Shown: positions 44,519 to 57,605, numbered from the stretch's first letter. The stretch: DNA of 64,000 bases from Actinostola sp. cb2023 (GCA_033675265.1 JAUJYZ010001545.1:446001-510000), one strand, 5' to 3'. Notes: generated from the sequence alone by a model not told the origin. Translations and numbers: made by a program.

Positions 44519-47135
44519 AAGAAAGAAAGAAATATAGCAGTTTTACCTGTTTTCTTTTTCAACCAACAAAACACCACGACAAACATACAAATGAACAGCG
44601 CTAGTATAACAGCAAGTACGATGACGATGATCAAAATATGGGAAACCTTTTCTTGTGCTTGGTTGTTTGATCTAGTATTGGGGGGCTTTGGTGATGTATC
44701 TGAAATGCACATGAAAATACAGACGCGCCATGAATGGGAACCCTGTGCCCGATCCCATGATGCCTTGCACCAATGTTTCGTGTTTACATGCACCTGCTAA
44801 ATCTATACAATATAGACTTTGAATTTAAAATGCATATACAGTCTATATATCGTATGGTACAACCATGGAGGCAGGAGAAGGCAGGCATCGAACATGGATT
44901 TTCATGCGTCATTTGAAGTGGCTCAGCCAACCAGAACGTTTTTATACGTTAATTCAGGGCCGTAGCCGCCAGTTTTTGAGTGGTCCGGTTTTCAAAATCG
45001 GGAAAAAATAATATAATCACTCAAGATACACACCATCTCCCAACACCCTGTTTGATCAGCGAAAAGTGGCCCGGTTGAACATGTAATTAATTCAGTTTTG
45101 TGTCGCTCCTGCCTTCATGGCTTAGCTCAGTATAACACACCTTGCTAGCTTGTACTGATTTCACCACTTACATATATTTGTTGTTACTTCAGCTGTTGTT
45201 TCTGTTGGTGTTGTTGTTACTTCAGTTGTTGTTTCTGTTGGTGTTGTTGTTTCTGTTGGTGTTGTAACAGAGCCAGTAGTAGTGGGATCTGTTCTTTGCA
45301 TGGTAGTTTGTGGAGTAGATGACAGGGTAGTGACAGCGATAGTAGTGGTTGAGTCAGTAGTAGAAGGAGTGGTTTGTAGTGCTTTGAACTCATCGCAGCA
45401 AACTAGTTTCTTCAGGGTTTGATTAACATCTATATCGGATCAAGCAAAATTAAGCAAATCAACAACAATAAACAACAATAAACAAAAACAAAACGAACAA
45501 AAAAGGAAAATATATATAAATTACAAGATGTCAAATGTGTTGATGTTACCGTTACTGTATTCACATATGTATGGTTTGGGTATGTAGCTCTGTAAATTGT
45601 TAAACAGTCCATATGTTCCTGCAGGATAGTTCTTTGCCATTACCACGTGCTGTTCCTTGACATTGTCATCTGCTTTTCCACGTTGCCACTTGTTGATCGT
45701 CAGACTTTGTCCACTAATCCATCTCCATTCCCCTGTTGTCTTAGTCAAACCAATGTACCATTCGTTGTCTGCTACTTTATCGCTAACGTTGATATTCTGT
45801 ATCTTATCATTTATAAACTTCCATTCGTCTTCTGTTTCCATGGATACCAAGCTGCCTCCATTATTTATACAGTCTTTGTTACTGTTGTTCCAGTTTTTCA
45901 TGTCAGTGTTAAACGTATAGCAGAAACAATTTACTAACATAAACAACCAAAATAAAAATAGAGTTAAGAACATATTTCTCTCTGCTAGAACGTAAACTGA
46001 ACTTATAAAAGTACCTGACGAATTTTGAAAAACGTCACGTTCAAAGCAACAAGCGTCAAGCCAAGACCGAAGTGAATGCTGGTTATGTTTGCAAATTATT
46101 CAAAGTTCACATTTTGTAATTTATTTAGTCCTTATAGAAACAGTTGTGATTTGAATAATTGCCAACACAAAACCAGCATTCACTACGGTCTTGGCTTGAC
46201 GCTCGTTGCTTTGAAAGCGACAACGTTTTTTTTTTAAATAGGTGTATATATGTATATATAAAAGTATTATAAAGTATTATGACGCCAATTATACACAATA
46301 ACACGACGCTGAGACGTGAGCATTCATGCCGTAGAAGTAGTAAGTAAGTAAGTAGCTTAGACACGTATCGTCCAGGAGCAAAACCTCGTTCAAAATACAA
46401 GAGGTGGACTGACAACAGAATGCGTCAGATGCATTCTGACGCAAAAGCTGGCATGCTAGCTTTTCTTTGACAAGGAAAAATTGTCAATGCCGACATTTGC
46501 TCGTGTAAACGACAACAAGGAAAATTTGTCAAGGAATATTAATGAGTTCAGTTCCCAGTCTTTTCGCTCACTTTCTTACAGACGCCATTTTGTTTTTGCT
46601 CGACAGGAGAATGGAATCAATTTTTTTGTTGCTCTGCTGAAGAAAGGCATTGCGGGCACAACCGAAACTTGTCAAGGAAAACTTGTTGATCATCTACACG
46701 AGCAAGGAAACCTTGTCAATAGAAAATTATCAAAGAAAACTTGCTGATCGTCTACACGATCAAAACTTGTCAAAGATACTTGTCAAGGAAAACTTGCTCG
46801 TGTAGACGCGGCTTTATTCTTTTCTCTGACTTCCGTCCATTTATACTTATATAGACCGCGATTCATCAGCAAGAAATAATACTAATGAATATAATCTTTA
46901 ATGAGGATGCCTAGATCACTAGGCATAGTCGGCATAGAACTGAGTTCCAGCCAAGTAAACTCAACCAGGACATTGAAATCCACTTTGTAGTTGTCGTTGT
47001 GGAGAGTAATTTGTAAGTGAAATTCTGACATTACTGTCACAATACTGAACACAACTTACTTGAACACGATGTCAGCCACGACATCCTTTGTATCAACAAA
47101 ACCTGCAACAGAACTTGAACGTAACAGAACGACAT
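42416..47135 (-). CDS. C-type lectin receptor B, type I membrane protein with YAxV tail
   Basis: Exons in transcript order: 47060-47135 (signal, MSFCYVQVLLQVLLIQR), 45550-45933 (C-type lectin domain), 45172-45429 (Thr/Pro stalk with TTPTET repeats), 44547-44699 (transmembrane, about residues 261-285), 43236-43260 (juxtamembrane), 42416-42941 (tail), 473 residues in one frame. The lectin domain has WYIGL-type core, DNEW and PYICEY, but WQRG where sugar-binding lectins have a QPN/EPN triplet. The tail has YAEV (Y340, Y352), YATV (Y375), YAVV (Y432) and YAQV (Y454). Y340 and Y375 match the ITIM pattern [ILVS]xYxx[ILV]. VDKSKKSKK and VDKSRKTKK follow the last two. This predicts a cell-surface recognition receptor signalling through SH2 proteins; ligand unknown. 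Confidence 0.82.
43116..43157. repeat. Poly-G run of about 38 bases
   Basis: An uninterrupted G homopolymer in the last intron of receptor B, able to form G-quadruplex on the plus strand. The exact length is unreliable in any assembly. Confidence 0.9.
43360..44520. repeat. (CAGA)n array with a longer higher-order unit
   Basis: CAGA tetramers interspersed with ACATGCATGCAG and ACATACATACAGAGACATCC. The phrase CATCCCAAGAAGACAGGCAG recurs about every 120-360 bases, so units were amplified in blocks. It lies between the transmembrane and juxtamembrane exons of receptor B. Large Cys/Leu/Ser and Thr/Asp/Arg frames here are artefacts. Confidence 0.95.
46024..46235. repeat. Foldback element in receptor B intron 1
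   Basis: Arms CAACAAGCGTCAAGCCAAGACCG and its complement. The same element occurs at 53390-53645 in the duplicated cassette, where the loop is longer. Confidence 0.85.
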
Positions 47136-48911
47136 CTTGGCTCGCTGTTTCTATTCTTTTATCTTTATTCAGTCGTTGGTTTCTGTGAATATGAAACTAG
47201 TGTTTTTCTGTGAGAGGAACTTCACTGCGAGCTGTGTTAGCTGTCAACTGGTTGAAACCTTTCACTTTTGAGAAGGTGGTCAGTCACGTGACAAGACGAC
47301 ATCAAAACGGCGAGCTCTAGCTAACTAGTACCAACATTCGTGTGTATGAAGTCTGTTAGATAAGCAACAAACATTATTATTATTATTATTATTAGATAAA
47401 ATGTAATTTAAAGTCTATTTAGTTCTTTCGTCAGTTTGATGCAAAATGATATTTCTGCCGGCCGCCTGATTCTGCACCTTCTATCCCCTCCCCCCATGTG
47501 TTTAAATCAACCGGCGCCGACTTGGAATTGAAGGAAGTCGGAATGAGAGTTTGCGTGACGTCACGGTCATAGAAATCCGCGTACCTGGAAAGATTGGCTG
47601 ACGAAATGAATCATTTTCATCGTTATCGAGAGATTCATTAAATCAGCTTCCCCCATTTTCAGTTATATTTGGGCTCAATGTATGACTACTATACTACTCA
47701 GTTATAAGTCAAAAAAGTGGAGAAAGACCTAGCGTTAGAATGTCACTTTCGTATTCTAAAACTTTGTTTATTTGAATGACTTTCACAACCCTAAACAATG
47801 CCACGCGGGATATGTCTCTTTCGTTTTCGCACTAAGACATATTTCCTTGTATGATCTGAAGCGCTCTGCATGTTTATTGTAGTTTCTCATCTTTTTTCAA
47901 CTAAATCTTCCCATTTATGTCAATATTGCGTGCTTATATAGGTCCACTTTACGACGTTTCAATGTACGGTTATCTTGCATGAAATCCTACACATTTTCTG
48001 TATTTTAAAAACAGTTTCCGTCATAAAGTTGTCATGTTTTCCTCGCAATATTAGACCGTTAAACGGTGCAATAAAAAAGCATAATACGAAAGTTATAAGG
48101 CTGATATGATGACGGAGTCGTTTAGGCAGCAGATTAAACCTTTACGAAATGAAATTCATTCCATTTAATTTAAACCACTTAGAATCGATATATATGTATA
48201 GGAACTAGCGCGGTTAATCTAGTAGAGACTGCGTTGGTGTAATAACAATAAACAAGTATGTACAATGAAGCTTTAACACCGTGTAAAAAGCACTACATTT
48301 ACTGACGTTTTGCACGTTGATGCAAGGCATGTGTGACCCGGCTAGCTTCATTGATTTAGATGGGGAATTTCTCAGGAAATTCAAGAAAGATTTAAAACGG
48401 TCGACTTCTGTTAAAATCACTAGGAAACGTAACGAACGTAAAATGACAGTTAACTTCCAAATATTTCGCTTTGTTGTAGGATTGAACTGTTTTCATGAAT
48501 AACCGGGAAAATGTTCAATTTCGTTTCTAAAAATATAAATTATCAGATGATGACATCAGAACAAACTGAAGGGTCAGGTATCACATCAGTGGAGAGGGAA
48601 AGAAAGATGAAGGATTGAGACGTAAGAGAGAGGAGAGAGGAGAGAGTAGAGAGGGAAAGAAAGATGAAGGAATAAGACGTAAGAGAGAGGAGAGAGGAGA
48701 GAGGAGAGAGGAGAGAGGAGAGAGGAGAGAGGAGAGAGAGAGAGAGAGAGAGAGAGGAGAGGGGAGAGAGGAGAGAGGAGAGAGGAGAGAGGAGAGAGGA
48801 GAGAGGAGAGAGGAGAGAGGAGAGAGGAGAGAGGAGAGAGGAGGCACTATTAGATTTCTAGTTCTCTCTTATTCAAAGTAAGATATGACAATTAGTACAT
48901 GGCATACTCAC
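47136..48911. other. Upstream region of receptor B (no supported exon)
   Basis: Nearly identical to 55907-57605. It should carry the promoter of the B signal exon. A short frame on each strand near 48214-48502 is open in both duplicates, but duplication is recent, so this is weak evidence of coding. The region ends with an AGAGG repeat. Confidence 0.4.
48590..48842. repeat. GAGAGGA purine repeat
   Basis: Two copies of GAGGGAAAGAAAGATGAAGG followed by about 20 GAGAGGA units and a short (GA)n. The second copy is at 57325-57538. Purine-only on the plus strand. Confidence 0.95.
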
Positions 48912-49884
48912 CTTGCATATGGTCCCGCCATGTGCTCCTCGTCTCCACTGAACGCGTTCATGCCTTCCATCGCCGGGTTGACTGTTAGGGATGGGGTTGG
49001 GGGACTTTCGGGAAGCGGGAATTCGTATGGGATGAGATCGGAGCAGTTGTTTATCTAAATTATCTAATTATCTCTCTCTGACTATCTGACTGTCTGACTA
49101 TATATTTATCTAACGTAGCTGCAGCTAACTTCAACAGTGGACTCATTTCATGCTATAGGCTCGGCCATAGAATAGTGGATCCAATATTATCGGTTCTTCA
49201 ACGTTGGACTCATTTCACTGATGCTATATAGGCTTTAATGTATAGCATAGTGGCTCCAATATTGGGATGCATCACATCATTCAATAGATTACCATAATAC
49301 TATATTAATCAGTTTTGTCTGATGATGATGATGATGATGATGATACCCAACAAACAACGTCCCCGGACCACCGTTTCACCCTAAGTCATCCCGAGGTTCC
49401 CAACACAGGAAAGGCGACTGAAGTAGAGAGCTCCTTGCTCAGTGCTTCACACAGTCTTACGAGAGACAAGAAAGATTCTAGCCGTCAAGTCACGACACAT
49501 TCAAGGTAAACTCCCACACAATCAATCAATGCACCATATACTTACACCTACCCGTAGTTTGTGAAGGAGTAAAGCCAGAAGTAGCTGACGGAGTAGTAGC
49601 AGCAGAGGTGGTCGTTTGCTGGTAACAATCTGCGTTTATAGTTACAATAAAGAGATGTTACAAAACAATCTTATTCAGTTCCTCAATAACCGAATACGAG
49701 TGTGCTAAAACACTAATTACGAGGTTACTACAATAACAACAACACTGAACAACAACATCGAACAACAACAACAACCATGAACAACAACAACAACAACAAC
49801 CATGAACAACAACAACCATGAACAACAACAACCATGAACAACAACCATGAACAACCACCATCAACAACAACAACAACAACCATG

Positions 49885-49916
<32 letters not shown>

Positions 49917-51538
49917 CCATGAACAACAACAACAACAACAACAACAACAACCATGAACAACAACCATGAACAACAACCATCAACAACAACCATGAACAAC
50001 AACAACCATGAACAACAACAACCATGAACAACAACCATGAACAACAACAACAACAAAAACAACAACAACAACCATGAACAACAACAACAACAACCATGAA
50101 CAACAACAACCATGAACAACAACAACCATGAACAACAACCATGAACAACAACAACAAAAAAAAACAACAACAACAACCATGAACAACAACAACAACAACC
50201 ATGAACAACAACAACCATGAACAACAACAACCATGAACAACAACCATAAACAACAACAACAACAACCATGAACAACAACAACCATGAACAACAACAACCA
50301 TGAACAACAACCATGAACAACAACAACAACAACAAAAACAACAACAACAACCATGAACAACAACAACAACAACCATGAACAACAACAACCATGAACAACA
50401 ACAACCATGAACAACAACCATGAACAACAACAACAACAAAAACAACAACAACAACCATGAACAACAACAACAACAACCATGAACAAACAACAACCATGAA
50501 CAACAACAACCATGAACAACAACCATAAACAACAACAACAACAAAAAAAACAACAACAACAACCATGAACAACAACAACAACAACCATGAACAACAACAA
50601 CCATGAACAACAACCATGAACAACAACAACCATGAACAACAACAACCATGAACAACAACAACAACCATAAACAACAACAACCATAAACAACAACAACCAT
50701 GAACAACAACAACAACCATAAACAACAACAACCATGAACAACAACAACAACAACCATGAACAACAACAACACCAACCATGAACAACAACAACAACAACCA
50801 TGAACAACAACCATAAACAACAACAACCATGAACAACAACCATGAACAACAACAACCATGAACAACAACAACAACCATAAACAACAACAACCATAAACAA
50901 CAACAACCATGAAACAACAACAACAACCATAAACAACAACAACCATGAACAACAACAACAACAACAACCATGAACAACAACAACACCAACCATGAACAAC
51001 AACAACAACAACCATGAACAACAACCATAAACAACAACAACCATGAACAACAACCATGAACAACAACAACCATGAACAACAACCATGAACAACAACAACC
51101 ATGAACAACAACCATGAACAACAACAACCATGAACAACAACAACCATGAACAACAACCATGAACAACAACAACAACAACCATAAACAACAACAACAACAA
51201 AAACAACAACAACCATGAACAACAACAACAACAACAACCATGAACAACAACAACCATGAACAACAACAACCATGAACAACAACCATGAACAACAACAACA
51301 ACAACCATAAACAACAACAACAACAAAAACAACAACAACCATGAACAACAACAACAACAACCATGAACAACAACAACCATGAACAACAACCATGAACAAC
51401 AACAACCATGAACAACAACAACCATGAACAACAACAACAACCATAAACAACAACAACCATAAACAACAACAACCATAAACAACAACAACCATGAACAACA
51501 ACAACAACAACCATGAACAACAACAACCAACAACAACC

Positions 51539-51573
<35 letters not shown>

Positions 51574-54500
51574 AAACAACAACAACCATGAACAACAACA
51601 ACAACCATAAACAACAACAACAACCATGAACAACAACAACAACAACCATGAACAACAACAACCAACAACAACCAACAACAACAACAACAACAACAACAAA
51701 AACAACAACAACCATGAACAACAACAACAACAACCATGAACAACAACAACCATGAACAACAACAACAACCATGAACAACAACAACCATGAACAACAACAA
51801 CAACCATGAACAACAACAACCATGAACAACAACAACAACCATGAACAACAACAACCATGAACAACAACAACAACCATAAACAACAACAACCATAAACAAC
51901 AACAACAACAACCATGAACAACAACAACAACCATGAACAACAACAACCATGAACAACAACAACCATGAACAACAACAACCATGAACAACAACAACAACCA
52001 TGAACAACAACAACCATGAACAACAACAACCATGAACAACAACAACCATGAACAACAACAACCATGAACAACAACAACAACCATGAACAACAACAACCAT
52101 GAACAACAACAACAACCATGAACAACAACAACCATGAACAACAACAACCATGAACAACAACAACAACCATGAACAACAACAACCATGAACAACAACAACA
52201 ACCATGAACAACAACAACCATGAACAACAACAACAACCATGAACAACAACAACCATGAACAACAACAACAACCATAAACAACAACAACCATAAACAACAA
52301 CAACAACAACCATGAACAACAACAACAACCATGAACAACAACAACAACCATAAACAACAACAACAACCATGAACAACAACAACAACAACCATGAACAACA
52401 ACCATAAACAACAACAACCATGAACAACAACCATGAACAACAACAACCATGAACAACAACCATGAACAACAACAACCATGAACACCAACCATGAACAACA
52501 ACCATGAACAACAACCATGAACAACAACAACCAAATTGAAAAACGAGAGAAATAATGGACAGCAAAGACAACTCAAGAAAGCACAATGTGGACATTTACT
52601 CCCATGCATTTAATATATTGAATGATTGGGCTAACTATCGCAATAATCATGTGGAGAACTTGGACGATGAATATCCGTACGACTACACTTCTTGTAGAAC
52701 ATGGAGAAACTCATTTGTGACTTCATTTTGAAGAGTAAGTGATTCGCTACGTTTCTTCAGTGTTTAGCATATTTATGATCTGTATTTGTTTATCAGTAAT
52801 TCGAATAATAATTGATGGAGGAGCAACGACCCCCCCCCCCCCTCCCCCCACCCCCCAACTCCATCCCCCATAATGCATTGCTATATTACCTCTACTGTAT
52901 TCACATATGTATGGTTTGGGTATGTATCTCTGTAAATTGACAAACAGTCCATGTGTTCCTTGAGGATAGTTCTTTGCCATTACCACGTACTTTTCCCTAA
53001 CATTGTTACTTGGTTTGTTAGGTTGCCACTTGTTGATCGTCAGACTTTTTCCATTAATCCATCTCCATTCCCCTGTTGTCTTAGTCAAACCAATGTACCA
53101 TTCGTTGTCTCCTTCTCTATCGCTAACGTGGATATTCTGTATCTTATCATTTATAAACTTCCATTCACCTTCTGTTTCCATGGATACCAAACTGCCGCCA
53201 TTACTTATACAGTCTTTGTTACTGTTGTGCCAGTTTTTCTTGTCAGTGTTAAACGTATAGCTGGAGCAATTTCCTATAATAAACAACCCAAAATCTGTCA
53301 GAACGTACACTGTATTCATAAAAGGACCTGACGAATTTTGGGTTAATGTGCTAGATGCTGTGTATATACACCTGGTATTTCAAAAAACGTTGTTGTGTTC
53401 AAAGCAACAAGCGTCAAGCCAAGACCGAAGTGAATGCTGGTTATGTGTTGACAAATTATTCAAATCAGACCTATTATTCTATGGAACGAAGTGTGACATG
53501 CAAACAAGCACGTGATTTCAAATGTTCACATTTTGTAATTAGTCCTTATAGAAACAATTGTGATTTAAATAATTGTCAGCACATAACCAGCATTCACTTC
53601 GGTCTTGGCTTGACGCTTGTTGCTTTGAAAGCGACAACGTTTTATTGAAATAGGCGTATATATGTATCTATAAAAGTACTATAAAGTATTATGAGGCAAG
53701 TTATACACAATAACACGACGCTGAGACGTGAACATTAATGTAGAAGTAGTTTTTGACTATTACTGAAATATCAGTTCTCCATCAATCACATCAAAGTAAG
53801 TAAGCAAGTAGTTTATTTAGACACGTATCGTCCAGGAGCAAAAGCTCGTTCAAAATACAAGAGGTGGATGACAACAGAATGCGTCAGAAGCATTCCTGAA
53901 GATGACGCAATTTAAGCTGGCATCTTTAAATCTTTAATCATAATAATTGCCAAATAGCAAGCTAATCTATAGGCAATGGATGGTCATACAGATATTGTAA
54001 GCTTAGGCAGTAGATCTTAGCTTTTCCTTGACAAGGAAAAATTGTACATGTCAAGGCCGAAATTTGCTCGTGTAAACGACAACAAGGAAAATGTGTCAAG
54101 GAATATTAATGAGTTCAGTTCCCAGTCTTTACAGACTCATTTGCTCGTGTACACGACAACAAGGAAAATGTGTCAAGGAATATTAATGAGTTCAGTTCCA
54201 GTCTTTACAGACTCATTTGCTCGTGTACACGACAACAAGGAAAATGTGACAAGGAATATTAATGAGTTCAGTTCCCAGTCTTTACAGACTCATTTGATCG
54301 TGTACACGACAACAAGGAAAATGTGACAAGGAATATTAATAAGTACAGTTCCCAGTCTTTACAGATGCCCTTACGCAGGCTAGAAAATGTGACAAGGAAT
54401 ATTAATAAGTACAGTTCCCAGTCTTTACAGACTCATTTGCTCGTGTAAACGACAACAAGGAAAATGTGACAAGGAATATTAATGAGTTCAGTTCCCAGTC

Positions 54501-55906
54501 TTTACAGACTCATTTGCTCGTGTACACGACAACAAGGAAAATGTGGCAAGGAATATTAATGAGTTCAGTTCCCAGTCTTTACAGACTCATTTGCTCGTGT
54601 ACACGACAACAAGGAAAATGTGGCAAAGAATATTAATGAGTTCAGTTCCCAGTCTTTACAGACTCATTTGCTCGTGTACACGACAACAAGGAAAATGTGG
54701 CAAGGAATATTAATGAGTTCAGTTCCCAGTCTTTACAGACTCATTTGCTCGTGTACACGACAACAAGGAAAATGTGGCAAGGAATATTAATGAGTTCAGT
54801 TCCCAGTCTTTACAGACTCATTTGCTCGTGTACACGACAACAAGGAAAATGTGGCAAAGAATATTAATGAGTTCAGTTCCCAGTCTTTACAGACTCATTT
54901 GCTCGTGTACACGACAACAAGGAAAAATGTGGCAAGGAATATTAATGAGTTCAGTTCCCAGTCTTTACAGACTCATTTGCTCGTGTAAACGACAACAAGG
55001 AAAATGTGTCAAGGAATATTAATGAGTTCAGTTCCCAGTCTTTACAGACTCATTTGCTCGTGTAAACGACAACAAGGAAAATGTGGCAAGGAATATTAAT
55101 GAGTTCAGTTCCCAGTCTTTACAGACTCATTTGCTCGTGTACACGACAACAAGGAAAATGTGGCAAGGAATATTAATGAGTTCAGTTCCCAGTCCAGTCA
55201 TTTTTTACACGCACGAAAATGTCAAGGAATATTTTTCAGTTCCCAGTCAGACGCTCATTTTCTTACAGACGCCATTTTGTTTTTGCTCGACAGGAGAATG
55301 GAATCAAATTTTTTGTTGCTCTGCTGAAGAAAGGCATTGCGGGCTCAACCGAAACTTGTCAAGGAAAACTTGTTGATCATCTACACGAGCAAGGAAACCT
55401 TGTCAATAGAAAATTATCAAAGAAAACTTGCTGACCGTCTACACGATCAAAACTTGTCAAAGATACTTGTCAAGGAAAACTTGCTCGTGTAGACGCGGCT
55501 TTATTCTTTTCTCTGACTTCCGTCCATTTATTCTGCGGTATAGACCACGATTGATCAGTAAGAAATCATAATAATAAATATAATCTTTAATGAGGATGCC
55601 TAGATCACTACGCATAGTCGGCATAGAACTGAGTTCCAGCCAAGTAAACTCAACCAGGACATTGAAATCCACTTTGTAGTTGTCGTTGTGGACAGTAATT
55701 TGTAAGTGAAATTCTGACATTACTGTCACAATACTGAACACAACTTGTCTCCCCGATTAGTAGGGCACTTGTGCCCAGCTAGAAGATTTATTGAGACATT
55801 AATAAAGTTATTATTATTATTATAACTTACTTGAACACGATGTCAGCCACGACATTCTTTGTATCAACAAAACCTGGAACAGAACTTGAACGTAACAGAA
55901 CGACAT
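48912..55906 (-). CDS. C-type lectin cassette C (signal, lectin, stalk; transmembrane not found locally)
   Basis: Exons in transcript order: 55831-55906 (MSFCYVQVLFQVLLIQR signal), 52890-53273 (lectin domain), 49552-49629 (Thr/Ala/Ser stalk, QQTTTSAATTPSATSG), then a candidate juxtamembrane-type exon 48912-48981 (VNPAMEGMNAFSGDEEHMAG, phase 1 to 2). The lectin keeps WQPN, the QPN-type sugar-binding triplet, but like B and D lacks the WND motif and the third canonical cysteine. A 2.8-kb AAC array fills the lectin-stalk intron. No hydrophobic exon lies between stalk and 48912. The product may be secreted, may splice to the B transmembrane exon (phases match), or the copy may be decaying. Confidence 0.68.
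49735..52530. repeat. 2.8-kb AAC-rich satellite (ACAACAACCATGAACAAC)
   Basis: Tandem AACAACAACCATGAACAACA units, mostly 15-18 bp, with variable AAC number and rare ATAAAC. It lies wholly in the lectin-stalk intron of cassette C and is absent from cassettes B and D. Antisense frames of up to 983 residues (Val/Cys/Leu/Trp) run through it and are not genes. Confidence 0.97.
52555..52731 (+). CDS. Small open reading frame (58 residues), unknown
   Basis: ATG at 52555 opens MDSKDNSRKHNVDIYSHAFN and ends SFVTSF before TGA at 52729-52731. Composition is protein-like (ANYRNN, NLDDEYPYDYTSCRTW). The duplicate at 58977-59146 has a stop after MDSRDNSRKHNVDI and small indels, so at least one copy is broken. 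It may be a fragment of a former exon. I do not recognise it. Confidence 0.25.
   Translation: MDSKDNSRKHNVDIYSHAFNILNDWANYRNNHVENLDDEYPYDYTSCRTWRNSFVTSF
53390..53648. repeat. Foldback element, duplicate of 46024-46235
   Basis: Same GCGTCAAGCCAAGACCG arms. This copy keeps about 60 extra loop bases (around TCTATGGAACGAAGTGTGAC) missing from the other, so the other copy carries a deletion. Confidence 0.85.
54055..55190. repeat. 77-bp tandem repeat, about 15 copies
   Basis: Units contain CTCATTTGCTCGTGTACACG, ACAACAAGGAAAATGTGGCA and AGTTCAGTTCCCAGTCTTTA. One unit is interrupted at about 54365. The homologous intron of receptor B (46495-46570) has a single unit, so expansion followed the segmental duplication. 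Confidence 0.95.
55746..55825. mobile_element. Short retroposon tail next to the cassette C signal-exon donor
   Basis: About 80 bp, from GTCTCCCCGATTAGTAGGGC to AATAAAGTTATTATTATTAT, present here and absent at the identical position in receptor B (47050-47056), with ACTT on both sides. The AATAAA-(TTA)n end looks like the 3' end of a LINE or SINE. It lies five bases into the intron on the minus strand and leaves GTAAGTT intact. Confidence 0.65.
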
Positions 55907-57605
55907 CTTGGCTCGCTGTTTCTATGCTTTTATCCGTTTATTCAGTCGTTGGTTTCTGTGAATAATCTAGTGTTTGTTGTGAGAGGAACTTCACTGCGAG
56001 CTGTGTTAGCTGTCAACTGGTTGAAACCTTTCACTTTTGAGAAGGTGGTCAGTCACGTGACAAGGCTACATCAAAATGGCGAGCTCTAACTAACTAGTAC
56101 CAACATTCGTGTGTATGGAGTCTGTTAGATAAAATGTAAGTTAAAGTATATTTAGTTCTTTCGTCAGTTTGATGCAAAATGATATTTCTGTCGGCCGTCT
56201 GATTCTGCACCTTCTATCCCCTCCCCCCATGTGTTTAAATCAACCGGCGCCGACTTGGAATTGAAGGAAGTCGGAATGAGAGTTTGCGTGATGTCACGGT
56301 CATAGAAATCCGCGTACCTGGAAAGATTGGCAGACGAAATGAATCATTTTTATGGTTATCGAGAGATTCATTAAATCAGCTTCCCCCATTTTCAGTTATA
56401 TTTGGGCTCAATGTATGACTACTATACTACTCAGTTATAAGTCAAAAAAGTGGAGAAAGACCTAGCGTTAGAATGTCGCACTTTCGTATTCTAAAACTTT
56501 GTTTATTTGAATGACTTTCACAACCCTAAACAATGCCAGCGGGATGTCTCTTTCGTTTTCGCACTAAGACGGCATATTTCCTTGTATGATCTGAAGCGCT
56601 CTGCATGTTTATTGTAGTTTCTCATCTCTTTTCAACTAAATCTTCCCATTTATGTCAATATTGCGTGCTTATATAGGTCCACTTTACGACGTTTCAACGT
56701 TCGGTTATTTAGCATGAAATCCTACGCATTTTCTGTAAGTTTAAAAACAGTTTCCGTCATAAAGTTGTCATGTTTTCCTCGCAATATTAGACCGTTAAAC
56801 GGTGCAATAAAAAGCATAATACGAAAGTTATAAGGCTGATATGATGACGGAGTCGTTTAGGCAGCAGATTAAACCTTAACGAAATGAAATTCATTCCATT
56901 TAATTTAAACCACTTAGAATCGATATATATGTATAGGAACTAGCGCGGTTAATCTAGTAGAGACTGCGTTGGTGTAATATATAAACAAGTGTGTACAATG
57001 AAGCTTTAACACAGTGTAAAAAGCACTAAATTTACTGACGTTTTGCACGTTGGTGCAAGGCATGTGTGACCCGGCTAGCTTCATTGATTTAGATGGGGAA
57101 TTCCTCAGGAAATTCAAGAAAGATTTCAAACGGTCGACTTCTGTTAAAATCACTAGGAAACGTAACGAACGTAAAATGACAGTTAACTTCCAAATATTTC
57201 GCTTTGTTGTAGGATTGAACTGTTTTCATGAATAACCGGGAAAATGTTCAATTTCGTTTCTAAAAATATAAATTATCAGATGATGACATCAGAACAAACT
57301 GAAGGGTCAGGTATCACATCAGTGGAGAGGGAAAGAAAGATGAAGGAATGAGACGTAAGAGAGAGGAGAGAGGAGAGAGGAGAGAGGGAAAGAAAGATGA
57401 AGGAATGAGACGTAAGAGAGAGGAGAGAGGAGAGAGGAGAGAGGAGAGAGGAGAGAGGAGAGAGGAGAGAGGAGAGAGGAGAGAGGAGAGAGGAGAGAGG
57501 AGAGAGAGAGAGAGAGAGAGGAGAGAGGAGAGAGGAGGCACTATTAGATTTCTAGTTCTCTCTTATTCAAAGTAAGATATGACAATTAGTACATGGCATA
57601 CTCAC
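55907..57605. other. Upstream region of cassette C (no supported exon)
   Basis: Duplicate of 47136-48911, presumed promoter DNA for the cassette C signal exon. It includes the second GAGAGGA array (57325-57538). Confidence 0.4.
57325..57538. repeat. GAGAGGA purine repeat, second copy
   Basis: As at 48590-48842, with a different number and order of GAGAGGA and (GA) units, showing independent length change since duplication. Confidence 0.95.

Larger units (their letters stand above)
45500..49640. repeat. Segmental duplication, copy 1 (receptor B ectodomain and upstream)
   Basis: Matches 52880-58340 in the same orientation: lectin exon, foldback, spacer, signal exon, upstream DNA, AGAGG array, juxtamembrane-like exon and stalk exon occur in the same order, mostly about 95% identical by eye. 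Copy 2 is longer because of an expanded 77-bp repeat and a small retroposon insertion. A third partial copy (lectin and flank) is at 58955-59700. Confidence 0.9.

Noticed and set aside
48214..48502. Short frames on both strands open in both segmental duplicates (also 56914-57235)
   Set aside because: Conservation is explained by recent duplication; opposing frames cannot both be coding and no splice sites support either.
49658..52609. Very long antisense reading frames (up to 983 residues) rich in Val, Cys, Leu and Trp
   Set aside because: They are translations of the AAC satellite, present in all three minus frames, with no domain and no splice context.
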